Assembly (NCBI GenBank): GCA_963763305.1 | Contig: CAVXNP010000001.1 | Span: 1,550,001-1,614,000, forward strand | Reading direction: 5' to 3' | DNA: 64,000 bases | DNA from: CAVXNP01 sp963763305 | GTDB lineage: Bacteria; Pseudomonadota; Gammaproteobacteria; Xanthomonadales; Rhodanobacteraceae | In this document: positions 1-8,739 of the stretch, in pieces | Layout of the letters: each line of letters begins with the position of its first letter | Position numbering within the stretch: position 1 is the stretch's first letter | Position numbers and translations under genes: made by a program | Notes under the pieces: generated by a model | The model's database searches: none | What the model was told of the DNA's origin: nothing | Seen by the model: the letters and a program-made list of their open reading frames with translations, nothing else

Positions 1-334
1 GCGCCACGCCGCGGCGCCAGCTGTCCACCACCGGCTGCAGCATCGGCTGGTCGGTGAACAGCTGCGAGTGGCAGGTCATGCACACCGACACGGCCGGGAT
101 CCCGGCGAACGCTTCGTTCTCCACCGAGTCGTGGCAGTAGCGGCAATCCAGCCCGACCTGGCCCACGTGGTGTTGATGGCTGAAGGGCACCGGCTGTTCG
201 ACATGTTCGTCCAGCCGGTGCGGGCCGGCAGTCCAGCCGCGCCAGGCCAGCACGGCCGCGCTCGCGCCCAGCAGCAGGCCGAGCAGAAGCAGCTTCACGA
301 ACAAACCGAAGCGCGGATGAAAAACCTGGCTCAT
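1..334 (-). CDS. Membrane-anchored cytochrome c3-family protein (ActA-like), partial
   Basis: The reading frame starts at an ATG at 332-334 and runs off the left edge of the window, so only the first ~111 residues are seen. An N-terminal hydrophobic segment (about residues 9-29) is followed by a probable periplasmic region. Two heme c attachment motifs are visible, CRYCH and CMTCH, about 20 residues apart and preceded by a His-rich FSHQHH stretch. This spacing and the sequence FAGIPAVSVCMTCHSQ match the multiheme c-type subunit of the quinol:cytochrome c/oxygen oxidoreductase called alternative complex III (ActA). A GAGAGG ribosome-binding site lies just upstream. Whether the rest of an alternative complex III operon follows lies outside the window. 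It is transcribed in the same direction as the dehydrogenase genes, 103 bp downstream of them, and may be fed by their cytochrome. Confidence 0.75.
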   Translation of the reverse strand, partial: MSQVFHPRFGLFVKLLLLGLLLGASAAVLAWRGWTAGPHRLDEHVEQPVPFSHQHHVGQVGLDCRYCHDSVENEAFAGIPAVSVCMTCHSQLFTDQPMLQPVVDSWRRGVA

Positions 335-437
335 CGGCCTCTCTATATGTATAGGGAGTCTGCGCGGGTGTGGCCGCGCTCGATCAAGCTCTCATGTGTG
401 GCGTGAAACGGGCGCCACCGGGGCGCCATCGCCACGG

Positions 438-1697
438 TCAGGGCGGCATCGAGCGCAGGTTCTCGCGCATGTCGTGGACCGCCCCCGGCGACACCGCGCT
501 GGCATGGTTGCCCCAGGTGTTGCGGATGTAGGTGGCCACGTTGGCGATCTCGGTGTCGCTCAGGTGATCGGCGAAGCCCTGCATGCGCAGGCCGGTCGGT
601 TCGCGTGGCGTGGACGGGATCGCCGAACCCTGCAGGATCACGTTGATCAACGTGTCGGCGCTTTGCGCGCGGATAGGCGCGCTGTCGCGCAACGGCGGGA
701 ACGCGCCGCGCTGCCCGCTGCCGTCTTGCAGATGGCAGCCCATGCAGTTGTCCACATACACCGACGCACCGGCGGTGAGCACGCCCTTGTCGACGTCGTG
801 GTGGGCCTCGTCGTCTTCGCCGTCGCCGGCCGGCTGGCTTTTCAGGTAGACCGCGATCGCATGCAAATCCGACGAAGTCAGGTGCTGGGTGGATTGCTCC
901 ACCACTTCGGCCATCGGTCCGGCCGCGGCGGTGCGGTCGTTGCGACCGGTGGCCAGGTAGTCGACGATCTCCTGTTCGCTCCAGTCGCCAAGGCCGTCGC
1001 GCTTGTCGCCGCCCAGGTCCGGCGCATACGCGTGCTCGGCGTGGCCGCCGGACAGCGGATGGTCGTTGTCGGTGGCGCCGGCGAAATTCTTCGGCCCGTG
1101 GCAGGCGCTGCAGTGGCCCAGGCCGCGTACCAGGTAGGCGCCGCGGTTCCACTGCGCGGATTTGTCCGGATCGGCCTGGAACGTGCCGTCGTCGAAATAC
1201 AGCCCGTTCCACACCGCGATTGCGCCGCGCACCGACATCGGCCAGGGCAGCTCGTTGGCCGGCGCGCGCTGGCGCACCGGGGTGAGCGTGTCCAGGTAGG
1301 CCTTGATCGACAACACGTCGTCACGGCTGATGCGGGTGTACCAGGGGTAGGGAAACGCGGGGTACAGGTGCTTGCCCTGGCGATCGATGCCCTCGTGCAT
1401 GGCGCGGTAGAAGTCGTCGTTGTTCCAGCGCCCGATGCCGGTGTCCGGGTCGGGCGTGATGTTGGTGGAGTAGATCACCCCGAACGGGGTCGGCACCGGT
1501 CGGCCACCGGCGAACGGCTTGCCGTTCTTCGCGGTGTGGCAGGCCACGCAGTCACCCGCGGCGACCAGATAACGTCCCCGCTCCACCCGCACGCTGGCGC
1601 CCGGCCCCATCCGTTCGCCCAGCTTCACCGTGCCCGCGCACACGGCGCCGACGCAACCGAGCACGCACAGGCCGAAGAGGAGCCGGGCGCGGCTCAT
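438..1697 (-). CDS. Triheme cytochrome c subunit of GMC-type periplasmic dehydrogenase
   Basis: The protein has 419 residues with an N-terminal signal/anchor segment and three CXXCH heme-binding motifs, in order CVACH, CSACH and CMGCH. This is the layout of the cytochrome subunit of membrane-bound gluconate 2-dehydrogenase and alcohol dehydrogenase complexes (three cytochrome c domains, usually 400-480 aa). It should take electrons from the FAD subunit and pass them to ubiquinone or a downstream cytochrome. The ATG at 1695-1697 overlaps the stop codon of the upstream FAD-subunit gene by 4 bp (ATGA), showing translational coupling. The open frame extends further upstream only because it runs through that frameshifted gene. 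The substrate (gluconate, 2-ketogluconate, sorbitol or another polyol) cannot be read from sequence. Confidence 0.9.
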   Translation of the reverse strand: MSRARLLFGLCVLGCVGAVCAGTVKLGERMGPGASVRVERGRYLVAAGDCVACHTAKNGKPFAGGRPVPTPFGVIYSTNITPDPDTGIGRWNNDDFYRAMHEGIDRQGKHLYPAFPYPWYTRISRDDVLSIKAYLDTLTPVRQRAPANELPWPMSVRGAIAVWNGLYFDDGTFQADPDKSAQWNRGAYLVRGLGHCSACHGPKNFAGATDNDHPLSGGHAEHAYAPDLGGDKRDGLGDWSEQEIVDYLATGRNDRTAAAGPMAEVVEQSTQHLTSSDLHAIAVYLKSQPAGDGEDDEAHHDVDKGVLTAGASVYVDNCMGCHLQDGSGQRGAFPPLRDSAPIRAQSADTLINVILQGSAIPSTPREPTGLRMQGFADHLSDTEIANVATYIRNTWGNHASAVSPGAVHDMRENLRSMPP

Positions 1698-3458
1698 GTC
1701 GTCACCAGCGGGCCGGGGTTGCGGATATAGCGCTTCATCGCTTCGGCGGCCCAGAAGGTCAGCGCGCCGACCGTGTCGGTGGGGTTGTAGCCGGCATTCT
1801 GCGGAAACACGCAGGCGCCCATCACGAACAGGTTGGGCACGTCCCATGACTGCAGGTAGCGGTTGACCACGCTGGTGCGCGGGTCGTCGCCCATCACCGC
1901 GCCGCCGGTGTTGTGCGTGGTCTGGTACGGCACGATCGAGTAATGCCCGGTGCGCTTTTTCACGTGCACGCCGGTCACGTCCGGAATCGCCCGGGCGATC
2001 TTTTCGGCCTGGTCGGTGACATAGCTGGACATGGCGTGCTCGTTCGGCTGGAAGTCGAAGGTCAGCCGCAGCAGCGGGTTGCCGTAGATGTCGGTCCAGG
2101 TGGGGTCCAGGTCCAGGTAGTTCTGGCGATAGCTCATCACGCTGCCGTGGGTGGCGATGGAGCAGGCGGTGAGGTAGTTGTCGTGCATCGCCTTCTTCCA
2201 GCCGCTGCCCCATTTGGGCGTGTCCTGGGGCAGGTGATGCTGCAGGATCGGCCGGCCACCGGTGTTCCACAACGCGATGTAGCCGCCGCCGATGAAGCCC
2301 AGCGGACCGTGGTCGAAGTTGTCGCTGTTGAAGTTGTCCACGCCCTGGCCCAGCGCCCCGGCGCCCATGAACGGGTTGAGGATCTGCTTCTGGAACACGT
2401 CCACCGAGGAAGTGATCTGGTAGGCGTAGTTGCGTCCGACCACACCCTGGCCGGTGCGCGGGTCGTAGGGCTTGCCGATCTTCGACAGCAGCAGCAGGTG
2501 CACGTTGTGGTGGGCGTAGGCGCACAGCACCACCATCTGCGCCGGCTGCTCGAACTCGTTGCCCTGCGCGTCCACGTAGGTGACCCCGGTGGCGCGCTTG
2601 CCGGTGCTGTCGGTGTTGACCCGGGTGACGTTGCAGAAGGTGCGATAGCTGAAATTGTCCTTTTTCAGCAGCACCGGCAGGATCGTGGTCTGCGCGCTGG
2701 CCTTGGAATAGTTGCCGCAACCGAACCATTCGCAGAAGCCGCAGTAGGTGCACTGGCCCAGTTGCACGCCCGAGCGGATTGCGGTAGGGCTGCGAAGCGT
2801 TCGACGCGGGGCAGGGAAACGGGTCGAAGCCCACCTCGCTGGCGGCCTTGTCGAACAACAGCGTGGAGGCGCTGCGCTTGAGCGGCGGCAGCGGGTACTC
2901 GCGCGTGCGCGGCGCCTCGAACGGGTTGCCTCCGGGCTGGATCTTTCCGCGCAGGTTGCCGGCCTTGCCGGAGGTGCCGCACAGGTACTCGAAGCGGTCG
3001 TAGTAGGGCTCCAGGTCGTCGTAGGTGACGCCCCAGTCCTGCAGGTTCATGTCCGCCGGGATGAAATCCTTGCCATAGCGCTGTTCGGTATGCGAGCGGA
3101 TGGTGAAATCTTCCGGCTGGAAGCGCCAGGTCTGCCCGTTCCAGTGCACGCCGGCGCCGCCCACGCCGGAGGCCGGCAGGAACGAGCCCAGGTGCCGCAT
3201 CGGCAGTGCGGTCTGGTCCATGGAGTTGCGGAAGGTCATGGTCTCGCGCTCGGGCGCCTCGAAGATCTGCTTGCGCACCGCGTAACGCAGCTCGTCCTGG
3301 ATATGTTCGGTGGAGAAGTCCGGCACCGTGTCGCGGTACTCGCCGCGCTCCAGCGCCAGCACCTGCATGCCGGCATCGGTGAGCTCCTGCGCCACGATCG
3401 CGGCGGTCCAGCCGAAGCCGACCAGCACCACATCGACGCTATTCATCCGTCGAGCCAT
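1694..3458 (-). pseudogene. GMC-family FAD oxidoreductase, dehydrogenase large subunit, frameshifted
   Basis: This is the catalytic FAD subunit of a gluconate-2-dehydrogenase-like complex. The N-terminal half (from ATG at 3456-3458, MARRMNSVDVV...) has a Rossmann dinucleotide motif (VLVGFGWTAA) and FAD-contacting segments such as SGVGGAGVHW. The C-terminal half carries the Cys-rich QCTYCGFCEWFGC segment and the GMC C-terminal region with TTHNTGGAVMG and NPTDTVGAL. The two halves lie in different frames. Around 2769-2771 a CCC run (GGG on the coding strand) has one base too many for the conserved NPLGVQLGQC junction. Removing it restores one frame of about 588 codons. No other disruption is seen, so a homopolymer sequencing error is as likely as a real lesion. 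Start: TGATG overlap with the upstream subunit gene; a second ATG at 3446 is possible. Confidence 0.85.
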
Positions 3459-4156
3459 CAGGCGGTGCTCCCCGGCGGCGTGGGGTTCCGACCGGCCAGG
3501 CTCACGTAGGGCTCCTGATAGCGCTTGCCATACTGGTCGATCTCCTCGACGTAGTTGTAGCGGGGGCCGGGAAAGCCGATCAGCTTCCAGCCGGTGAAAT
3601 CGCGGTTGCCGCCATACACGGGGTCGGCCAGGAAGCCCTCCTGGGTGTTCTGCCAGAGCAGGCCGAAGAAGGTGTCCGCCGGGACCTGGCCCAGGTCCAG
3701 CTTGCCGCCCTCCAGCGCCTGCAACAGCGCATCCTGGCGCTCGTGGGAGAGCTGGGCGAACGGCTTGCCGTACTGCCTGTGGCAATGTGCGTTGATGCCG
3801 GCGATCGCCTGACGGTAGATCTGCGCGGGCGAGTATTTGAGCTGGAAGCCCTGCATGTCGGTCCCGGTCGGCCAGGGTCCCTGCATGTACCAGCGCTCGG
3901 CGCGGCCATAGGGCCCGGCCAGCTGCAGATCGATGAACGTGCGCACGCCGGCCTCGCGCGCGCCGCCGCCCAACTGGTCGGACGGGATCAGTCGTGCCGT
4001 GGCCGCATCGATGAATGCCGCCTCGTCGTGGCTGAGGTAGGCCGGCGTGGCAGCGGCCGGCTGCCCGCGGTCCGAACAGGCGCCCAGCACGGCGGCGGCC
4101 GGTATCGCCACGGCCACGGTCTTGAGAAAGCGTCGGCGGGAAAGGTTGGTGTGCAT
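3458..4156 (-). CDS. Gluconate 2-dehydrogenase subunit 3 family protein (Tat-exported)
   Basis: The protein has 232 residues and begins with a twin-arginine signal peptide (SRRRFLKT at about residues 6-13), followed by an AAAVLGAC segment that may be a lipobox. The mature part (YLSHDEAAFIDAATARLIPSD, then LLWQNTQEGFLADPVYGGN) is typical of the small gamma subunit (DUF1271/gluconate_2-dh3) that accompanies GMC FAD subunits. It is thought to chaperone or stabilise the FAD subunit and carry it through the Tat system as a folded, cofactor-loaded complex. It is the first gene of a three-gene operon with 1-bp and 4-bp overlaps. The operon faces away from the receiver-protein gene at 4396, so the 240 bp between them should hold both promoters. 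Confidence 0.9.
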   Translation of the reverse strand: MHTNLSRRRFLKTVAVAIPAAAVLGACSDRGQPAAATPAYLSHDEAAFIDAATARLIPSDQLGGGAREAGVRTFIDLQLAGPYGRAERWYMQGPWPTGTDMQGFQLKYSPAQIYRQAIAGINAHCHRQYGKPFAQLSHERQDALLQALEGGKLDLGQVPADTFFGLLWQNTQEGFLADPVYGGNRDFTGWKLIGFPGPRYNYVEEIDQYGKRYQEPYVSLAGRNPTPPGSTA

Positions 4157-4395
4157 CCGGGTGTGTGCCTTCGATCGGCTTTCACCCTAGGACGCCACCC
4201 GTTAACGACGGGTGGGCAGGGCGTGCCGGCGGCGTCCGGAGCGACCAACGCACGGCGTCGTCCGCGAGCGTACGCGACTGCGATCTCCCGCCTTCGCTTG
4301 ACTCGCGCGGACGGCTGACGCACGCTTCCACCGTGAACAGGCTTTGAACCTGCACGCTTGCGCGATGCGATGACTACATCGGGGACACACCTCTT

Positions 4396-4809
4396 ATGAC
4401 ACAGCGCCAACGGATCCTGCTGGTCGAGGACGATCCCGACACCCGGGAAGTCATGGCCTTGCTGCTGGAAACGGCCGACTACGAAGTGCTGACCGCGCGG
4501 GATGCCGCCGCCGCCTTGCGCCTGATCGACGAACAGCCGCTGGTCGATGTGATCGTCACCGACGTGAACATCGGCCTGGGCCAGGACGGCGTGAGCATGG
4601 CCGAGGAAATCCGCCGCCGTGGCTCGCGCGCCTCGATCGTGGTGGTCTCGGGGGACCCGGAGGCGTCGACTGCGCGCCTGGGCGCCACCGCCACCTTCCT
4701 GCGCAAGCCCTACGACCGCAAGACCCTGCTCGGCGCAATCGCCGATGCCTGCACCCGCAACGCGCACCGGATGCCACCGCGCCCGAGCAACTGCGACCAC
4801 GCCCACTGA
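4396..4809 (+). CDS. Single-domain response regulator (receiver only)
   Basis: The 137-residue protein is a lone CheY-like receiver. The acidic pocket is EDD at residues 11-13, the phospho-acceptor is Asp56 in VDVIVTDVNIG, and the conserved Lys lies in FLRKPYDRKTLL. There is no output domain; the last ~20 residues are a short basic/Pro-rich tail. Such proteins act as phosphate shuttles or sinks for hybrid kinases. It sits 260 bp upstream of a hybrid histidine kinase on the same strand, which is a plausible partner. A hairpin with 12-bp arms (4819-4846) follows the stop, so the two genes may be separate transcripts. Confidence 0.88.
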   Translation: MTQRQRILLVEDDPDTREVMALLLETADYEVLTARDAAAALRLIDEQPLVDVIVTDVNIGLGQDGVSMAEEIRRRGSRASIVVVSGDPEASTARLGATATFLRKPYDRKTLLGAIADACTRNAHRMPPRPSNCDHAH

Positions 4810-4818
4810 GACCGCGCC

Positions 4819-4846
4819 GGTGCCATGCCGCACCCGGCATGGCGCC
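4819..4846 (+). terminator. Hairpin after receiver gene
   Basis: Arms GGTGCCATGCCG and CGGCATGGCGCC (11 of 12 paired as Watson-Crick, one G-T) enclose a 4-nt loop, 10 nt after the stop codon of the receiver gene. There is no T run, so intrinsic termination is uncertain. It could instead be an mRNA-stabilising hairpin. Confidence 0.4.
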
Positions 4847-5069
4847 CACCGACCGCGCCATCGGGACAATTTCCCCGCCGGCGCCACGACACCGCGCGCA
4901 TCGACGCGGCCCCGGGCCGCCGGATACTGGTTTTAACCCAGCCAGCGGGTCATGATGGCACCGTCTCCCGGGCAAGCAGCACAGCCCGGGGCCCGGCTTC
5001 CTTGAGGGGGGAGGTCCGCCGACCCATGCAGTCCGGCCAGGGCAGGCCGGCCCAGCCGCGGGAGGTGAC

Positions 5070-7022
5070 ATGGAACCATGTGCAGACACGCGCTACGAGT
5101 TGCTGGTCCACTCGATCCGCGACTACGGCATCGTGATGCTCGATCCGGCCGGATACGTGCTTACCTGGAACCCGGGCGCCGAACGGATCACCGGCTACCG
5201 CGAGCAGGACATCGTGGGCCGGCATTTCTCGTTGTTCCACACCGAGGAAGACCGTGCCGCAGGGCTTCCGCAGAGCATGCTGCAAACCGCCGCCGGGCAG
5301 GGCTACTACCGAGGCGAGGTGTTGCGCACCCGCCAGGATGGGCGTCAGTTCTGGGCCCAGCTGGTGCTTGGCGCGATCCACGATGCCGCCGGCCACCTGA
5401 CCGGGTTCACGTCCGTATTCCACGATGTCACCGAGCGCAAACGCATGCAGGAGGCGCTGCGCGATTCGGAGCAACGCTTCCGGCTGTTCGTCAACCGGGT
5501 CGAACACTACGCCATCTGCATGCTCGACCCCGAAGGCATCGTGACCGACTGGAACGCCGGCGCCGAGCGCATCAACGGCTTCCGCGCCGAGGAGATCATC
5601 GGTCGACCACTGAGCCGGTTGTTCGACGACCCGGACACGGCCGAGCGTGCGCTGACCACGGCCCACCATACCGGCCGCTGCGAACTGCAGCAGTGGGTGC
5701 GGCGCAGTGATGGTTCGCGCTTTCTGGCCGAGATCCTGCTGGAGGCGATCCGCGACCGCAGTGGCGAGCTGGTCGGCTTCGCCCAGATCACCTTCGACGC
5801 GACCGAGCGCAAGCAGGCGGAGAAACGCCTGGAAGATACCCGTGCGCAGCTGTTCCAGTCGCAGAAGGTGGAGGCGCTGGGGCAGCTCACCGGGGGTATC
5901 GCGCACGACTTCAACAACCTGTTGCAGGGCATTACCGGGGCGCTGGATGTGATCTCGATGCGCCTGGCCAACGGCGAGGGACAGGACACCAAGCGCTTCG
6001 TGGACATGGCGGTGGACTCGGCGCAGCGCGCCGCACAGCTGATCAACCGGTTGCTGGCGTTCGCCCGACAGCAGCCGTTGCAGCCGTCCCACGTCAACGT
6101 CAACCGGTTGATCGAGGACATGGCCGAGCTGCTGATTCCGACGCTGGGCAAGGAAGTCGATCTGCGGCTGGACCTGGCGCCCGACCTCGGCCCGGCCCTG
6201 TGCGACCCGAACCAGCTCGAAAGCGCCCTGCTCAACCTCGCCATCAACGCCCGTGACGCCATGCCCGACGGCGGCCGGCTGACCATCCGTACCGGCCAGG
6301 CCAGACAGCCGGGCGGATTGCTCACCCATCGCAGCGGCGCACTGCCGCCGGACCCCTACTTGTGCCTGCAGGTGGCCGACACCGGGATGGGCATGCCGCC
6401 GGACGTCAGCGCGCGCGCGTTCGATCCGTTCTTCACCACCAAGCCGAAGGGTCGCGGCACCGGCCTGGGCCTGTCGATGACGCACGGGTTCGTGGTGCAG
6501 TCGCACGGGGTGATCCAGCTGGATAGCGTGCCGGGCCGCGGCACCGTGGTGACCATCTACCTGCCCTGCCACGAGCGTCGCATCGCGCCTCGCCCGGAAC
6601 CTGCCGACAGCGACCAGGCGGCGGCGGCGTCCCGCTTCGAGGAGCGCTGTCCCACCATCCTCCTGGTCGAAGACGAGCCGGCCGAACGCGAGCAGGTCGC
6701 CAGCAAGCTGCGCGAGATGGAATACCACGTGCTGGAGGCCGCCGATGGCGGCACCGGCCTGGCGATCCTGCAGTCGCCCGAGCCGATCGACCTGGTCATC
6801 TCGGACATCGGGATGCCGCAGCTGGACGGCCTGCGCATGATCGAGGCGGCCCGACGCGAGCGGCCGGACCTGAAGGCCCTGTTCGTGACCGGCTACAGCG
6901 GCGGCACGATCGAGCAGGAGCTCCCCGACGGCGCGCGCATCGACATGCTGGCCAAGCCGTTCCAGCTGGACGCGCTGCTGGCGCGGGTCGAACAATTGCT
7001 GCCCGTGGTCGGGGCCGGCTGA
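5070..7022 (+). CDS. PAS-PAS hybrid histidine kinase with C-terminal receiver
   Basis: The 650-residue soluble protein contains two PAS sensor domains (about residues 8-125 and 135-250). Each ends in a VTERK/ATERK-type linker. A HisKA dimerisation domain follows with the phospho-accepting His279 in GGIAHDFNNLL, then an HATPase domain with N-box NLAINARDAM, G1 DTGMGM and G2 GTGLGLS, and finally a receiver domain (about 535-645) with phospho-Asp in LVISDIGMPQLDG. No membrane segment is present, so it senses a cytoplasmic cue such as redox, light or a small ligand. The start is supported by a strong GGAGGTGA ribosome-binding site 5060-5067. It is flanked by the lone receiver protein and by a gene with a sigma-54-like promoter, and the sigma-54 activator 1.7 kb downstream is a candidate phosphotransfer target. 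Confidence 0.9.
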   Translation: MEPCADTRYELLVHSIRDYGIVMLDPAGYVLTWNPGAERITGYREQDIVGRHFSLFHTEEDRAAGLPQSMLQTAAGQGYYRGEVLRTRQDGRQFWAQLVLGAIHDAAGHLTGFTSVFHDVTERKRMQEALRDSEQRFRLFVNRVEHYAICMLDPEGIVTDWNAGAERINGFRAEEIIGRPLSRLFDDPDTAERALTTAHHTGRCELQQWVRRSDGSRFLAEILLEAIRDRSGELVGFAQITFDATERKQAEKRLEDTRAQLFQSQKVEALGQLTGGIAHDFNNLLQGITGALDVISMRLANGEGQDTKRFVDMAVDSAQRAAQLINRLLAFARQQPLQPSHVNVNRLIEDMAELLIPTLGKEVDLRLDLAPDLGPALCDPNQLESALLNLAINARDAMPDGGRLTIRTGQARQPGGLLTHRSGALPPDPYLCLQVADTGMGMPPDVSARAFDPFFTTKPKGRGTGLGLSMTHGFVVQSHGVIQLDSVPGRGTVVTIYLPCHERRIAPRPEPADSDQAAAASRFEERCPTILLVEDEPAEREQVASKLREMEYHVLEAADGGTGLAILQSPEPIDLVISDIGMPQLDGLRMIEAARRERPDLKALFVTGYSGGTIEQELPDGARIDMLAKPFQLDALLARVEQLLPVVGAG

Positions 7023-7089
7023 AGCCCGGCGGCTGCGCGCGACTGCAAAAGCTGCCGGCATCGGAAAAAGCTACCGCGCCTTCACGCAT

Positions 7090-7104
7090 TCGATGCGGCA
7101 TCGA
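7090..7104 (+). promoter_or_regulatory. 15-bp palindrome, possible activator site
   Basis: TCGATGCGGCATCGA is a perfect palindrome around one central base, about 40 bp upstream of the sigma-54-like promoter at 7145. Enhancer proteins usually bind dyads somewhat further upstream, so this is only a candidate. Confidence 0.3.
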
Positions 7105-7144
7105 TCGCCCGGAGCCCCCGCGCGGGCCCACTCAGCAGTTGGCA

Positions 7145-7160
7145 TGGCACTTGAATGGCA
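7145..7160 (+). promoter_or_regulatory. Sigma-54 promoter-like element
   Basis: TGGCACTTGAATGGCA matches the -24/-12 consensus TGGCAC-N5-TTGCA at all but one position. The invariant GG (7146-7147) and GC (7158-7159) are exactly 10 nt apart. The -12 GC lies about 31 bp before the ATG of the proline-rich small protein, leaving a leader of roughly 20 nt. A sigma-54 activator gene lies 1.6 kb downstream, and a second, better site precedes the KGG-protein gene. Confidence 0.55.
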
Positions 7161-7190
7161 ACGGTTACCTGAACTCAAAGATGCCTGTTC

Positions 7191-7460
7191 ATGACCGAAG
7201 CCTACCCCACGCCATCTGGCCGGTTGCCGATCGACATGGCACCGGCCCACCCGGTCGGCGATCCCGAGCCGAGTCCACCCACACCCGGTCCGCCGGCGCC
7301 GCAACGCGGACCGGACGAACCGGTCCACGCACCACGGCCGAGCGAGCCGGAGCTGCCGGCGGTCGATCCGCACGAACCGGGCATGCCGAACCCGCGCGTG
7401 GGTGATCCGCGCGGGGGCGCTCGCTTCTATGTGCGCGCCAAGCAGCGCTGGCTGATCTAG
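7191..7460 (+). CDS. Small proline-rich protein of unknown function
   Basis: The 89-residue product is very rich in proline (about a quarter of residues) with acidic/Pro repeats such as PEPSPPTPGPPAP and ends in a basic, aromatic tail (RFYVRAKQRWLI). There is no signal peptide, membrane segment or recognised domain; the composition suggests an intrinsically disordered protein. The ribosome-binding site is weak. Coding is supported by its position just after a sigma-54-like promoter and by the absence of any competing gene in the gap. It may be a stress-induced protein of the same regulon as the neighbouring BON and KGG proteins. Confidence 0.5.
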   Translation: MTEAYPTPSGRLPIDMAPAHPVGDPEPSPPTPGPPAPQRGPDEPVHAPRPSEPELPAVDPHEPGMPNPRVGDPRGGARFYVRAKQRWLI

Positions 7461-7553
7461 CGCCATTTGAAATTTCTACAAATCCCTGACCTGCTCGTGG
7501 CCCGGGGCCGGGCCGGCCGGGCCATCCACAGCGATTCCAGCGGAGTGCCATCC

Positions 7554-8492
7554 ATGACCCAGCGGAACGATTCCTCGCGCTACGGCGCGCATGTGAACCA
7601 CCACACGGACAATGAGCGCATCCGGGACGAGCGTGTCCCCGATCCCTACGAAACCCAGCGCTCGGTGCATTCGTACGCCACCGAGCAGGTGCCGCCCCGC
7701 TGGAACCCCACGCCAACCGATGACTTTGCGCAGCAGGGCCTGTCGCGTGACCAGTTCCGGAGCACCGGCATGTACCAGCCGCCGCGCGCGAGCTCGCCCT
7801 GGGAGCAGCAGCCGGCGCGCTATGGCGGCGGCTATCGTGACGATGAGCCATGTCGTCGCCGCCGCGTCGGGTGCAGGCTGCGGGCGGACTGGCGACAGCC
7901 GCCCGGCCCGGATGAGCACAACCGCTACGGCCGCGGCCAGAGCAACAGCGGCTACCGCACCTCCCCGGACCTGGGCGAGCGCGCCCACGAGCCCCGCTTC
8001 GAGGCTCCGGGCGATTACGCCGGTACCCGCGACCCCCGCCTTTCCGGGCACTACGACCGGCAGGGCCGTGGCGGCTACGGATCCCAGGGCGACCGCGCCG
8101 ACACCTATGGCAGCGCTGGCTATCGCCAGCAGGGCAAGCGTTACCGCTTCGACGAGAGCGGCCAGGCACCCTCCCCGCACCGGGGCGTGGGCCCGCGTGG
8201 CTACGTGCGCAGCGACGACCGCCTGCGTGAAATCGTCTGCGAACGCCTGACCGAGGCCGACCTGGACGCCAGCGACATCGAGGTGCAGGTGGCCGAGGGC
8301 ATGGTCACGCTGGACGGCACGGTGCCCGATCGGCAGACCCGCCACCTGGCCGAGGACGTGGTCGACGACTGCGGCGGCGTGAAGGACATCCACAACAACC
8401 TGCGCGTGGGTCGCGACCGCACGCCCGCATCGGCAACCGGCGTCACGAGCTCCGACGACTCCTCCACCGAAGGCTCCGGCCGCAAGCACTAG
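7554..8492 (+). CDS. BON-domain protein with long low-complexity N-terminus
   Basis: The 312-residue product has a Gly/Arg/Tyr-rich, probably disordered N-terminal ~220 residues. A single BON domain follows (about residues 225-290: DRLREIVCERLTEADLDASDIE... then VTLDGTVPDRQTRHLAEDVV, with the conserved central Gly, and the closing VKDIHNNLRV). BON domains (OsmY, Kbp, DolP families) bind phospholipid or mediate stress-related membrane and cell-wall interactions. No signal peptide is present, so it is predicted cytoplasmic, unlike OsmY. The ATG at 7554 was chosen because it lies 8-10 nt after a GGAG-like sequence and begins the hydrophilic domain. An earlier in-frame start at 7467 is possible. 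Very similar Gly/Arg/Tyr-rich plus BON proteins are common near stress genes in this bacterial group (family knowledge). Confidence 0.8.
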   Translation: MTQRNDSSRYGAHVNHHTDNERIRDERVPDPYETQRSVHSYATEQVPPRWNPTPTDDFAQQGLSRDQFRSTGMYQPPRASSPWEQQPARYGGGYRDDEPCRRRRVGCRLRADWRQPPGPDEHNRYGRGQSNSGYRTSPDLGERAHEPRFEAPGDYAGTRDPRLSGHYDRQGRGGYGSQGDRADTYGSAGYRQQGKRYRFDESGQAPSPHRGVGPRGYVRSDDRLREIVCERLTEADLDASDIEVQVAEGMVTLDGTVPDRQTRHLAEDVVDDCGGVKDIHNNLRVGRDRTPASATGVTSSDDSSTEGSGRKH

Positions 8493-8510
8493 GCGGCCCG
8501 CAGCCGCATC

Positions 8511-8539
8511 CTGGACGCCTGCCTGACTCAGGCGTCCAG
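8511..8539 (+). terminator. Strong hairpin after BON gene
   Basis: Perfect 11-bp arms (CTGGACGCCTG / CAGGCGTCCAG) with a 7-nt loop lie 18 nt after the BON stop codon. No clear T run follows, so it is a terminator-like hairpin rather than a textbook intrinsic terminator. Confidence 0.5.
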
Positions 8540-8739
8540 CCATTCCGGCCACGCCTGCTCGTGGCTGAAGAGCAGCCGCGCCCGTTACATCCCTTCCACG
8601 CAGTTTGCACCTGCGATGCCCCATCGTCGTGGCCATGCCCCACAGGCGCAGCCCCGCACTGCGCCGCCGTCGGGTCGCCGCCGGCCTTGCCGGCCCTCAG
8701 CCATCTGACTTTCCAGGGCTAGCCCTACCGGTGGAATCT

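Noticed and set aside
438..3785. One very long minus-strand frame of 1,115 codons
   Set aside because: It joins the triheme cytochrome to the N-terminal half of the GMC oxidoreductase only because of the frameshift near 2770; the middle is out-of-frame sequence.
4950..7061. Long minus-strand frame opposite the hybrid kinase
   Set aside because: It is the antisense shadow of a GC-rich gene; the plus strand shows clear PAS, kinase and receiver motifs.
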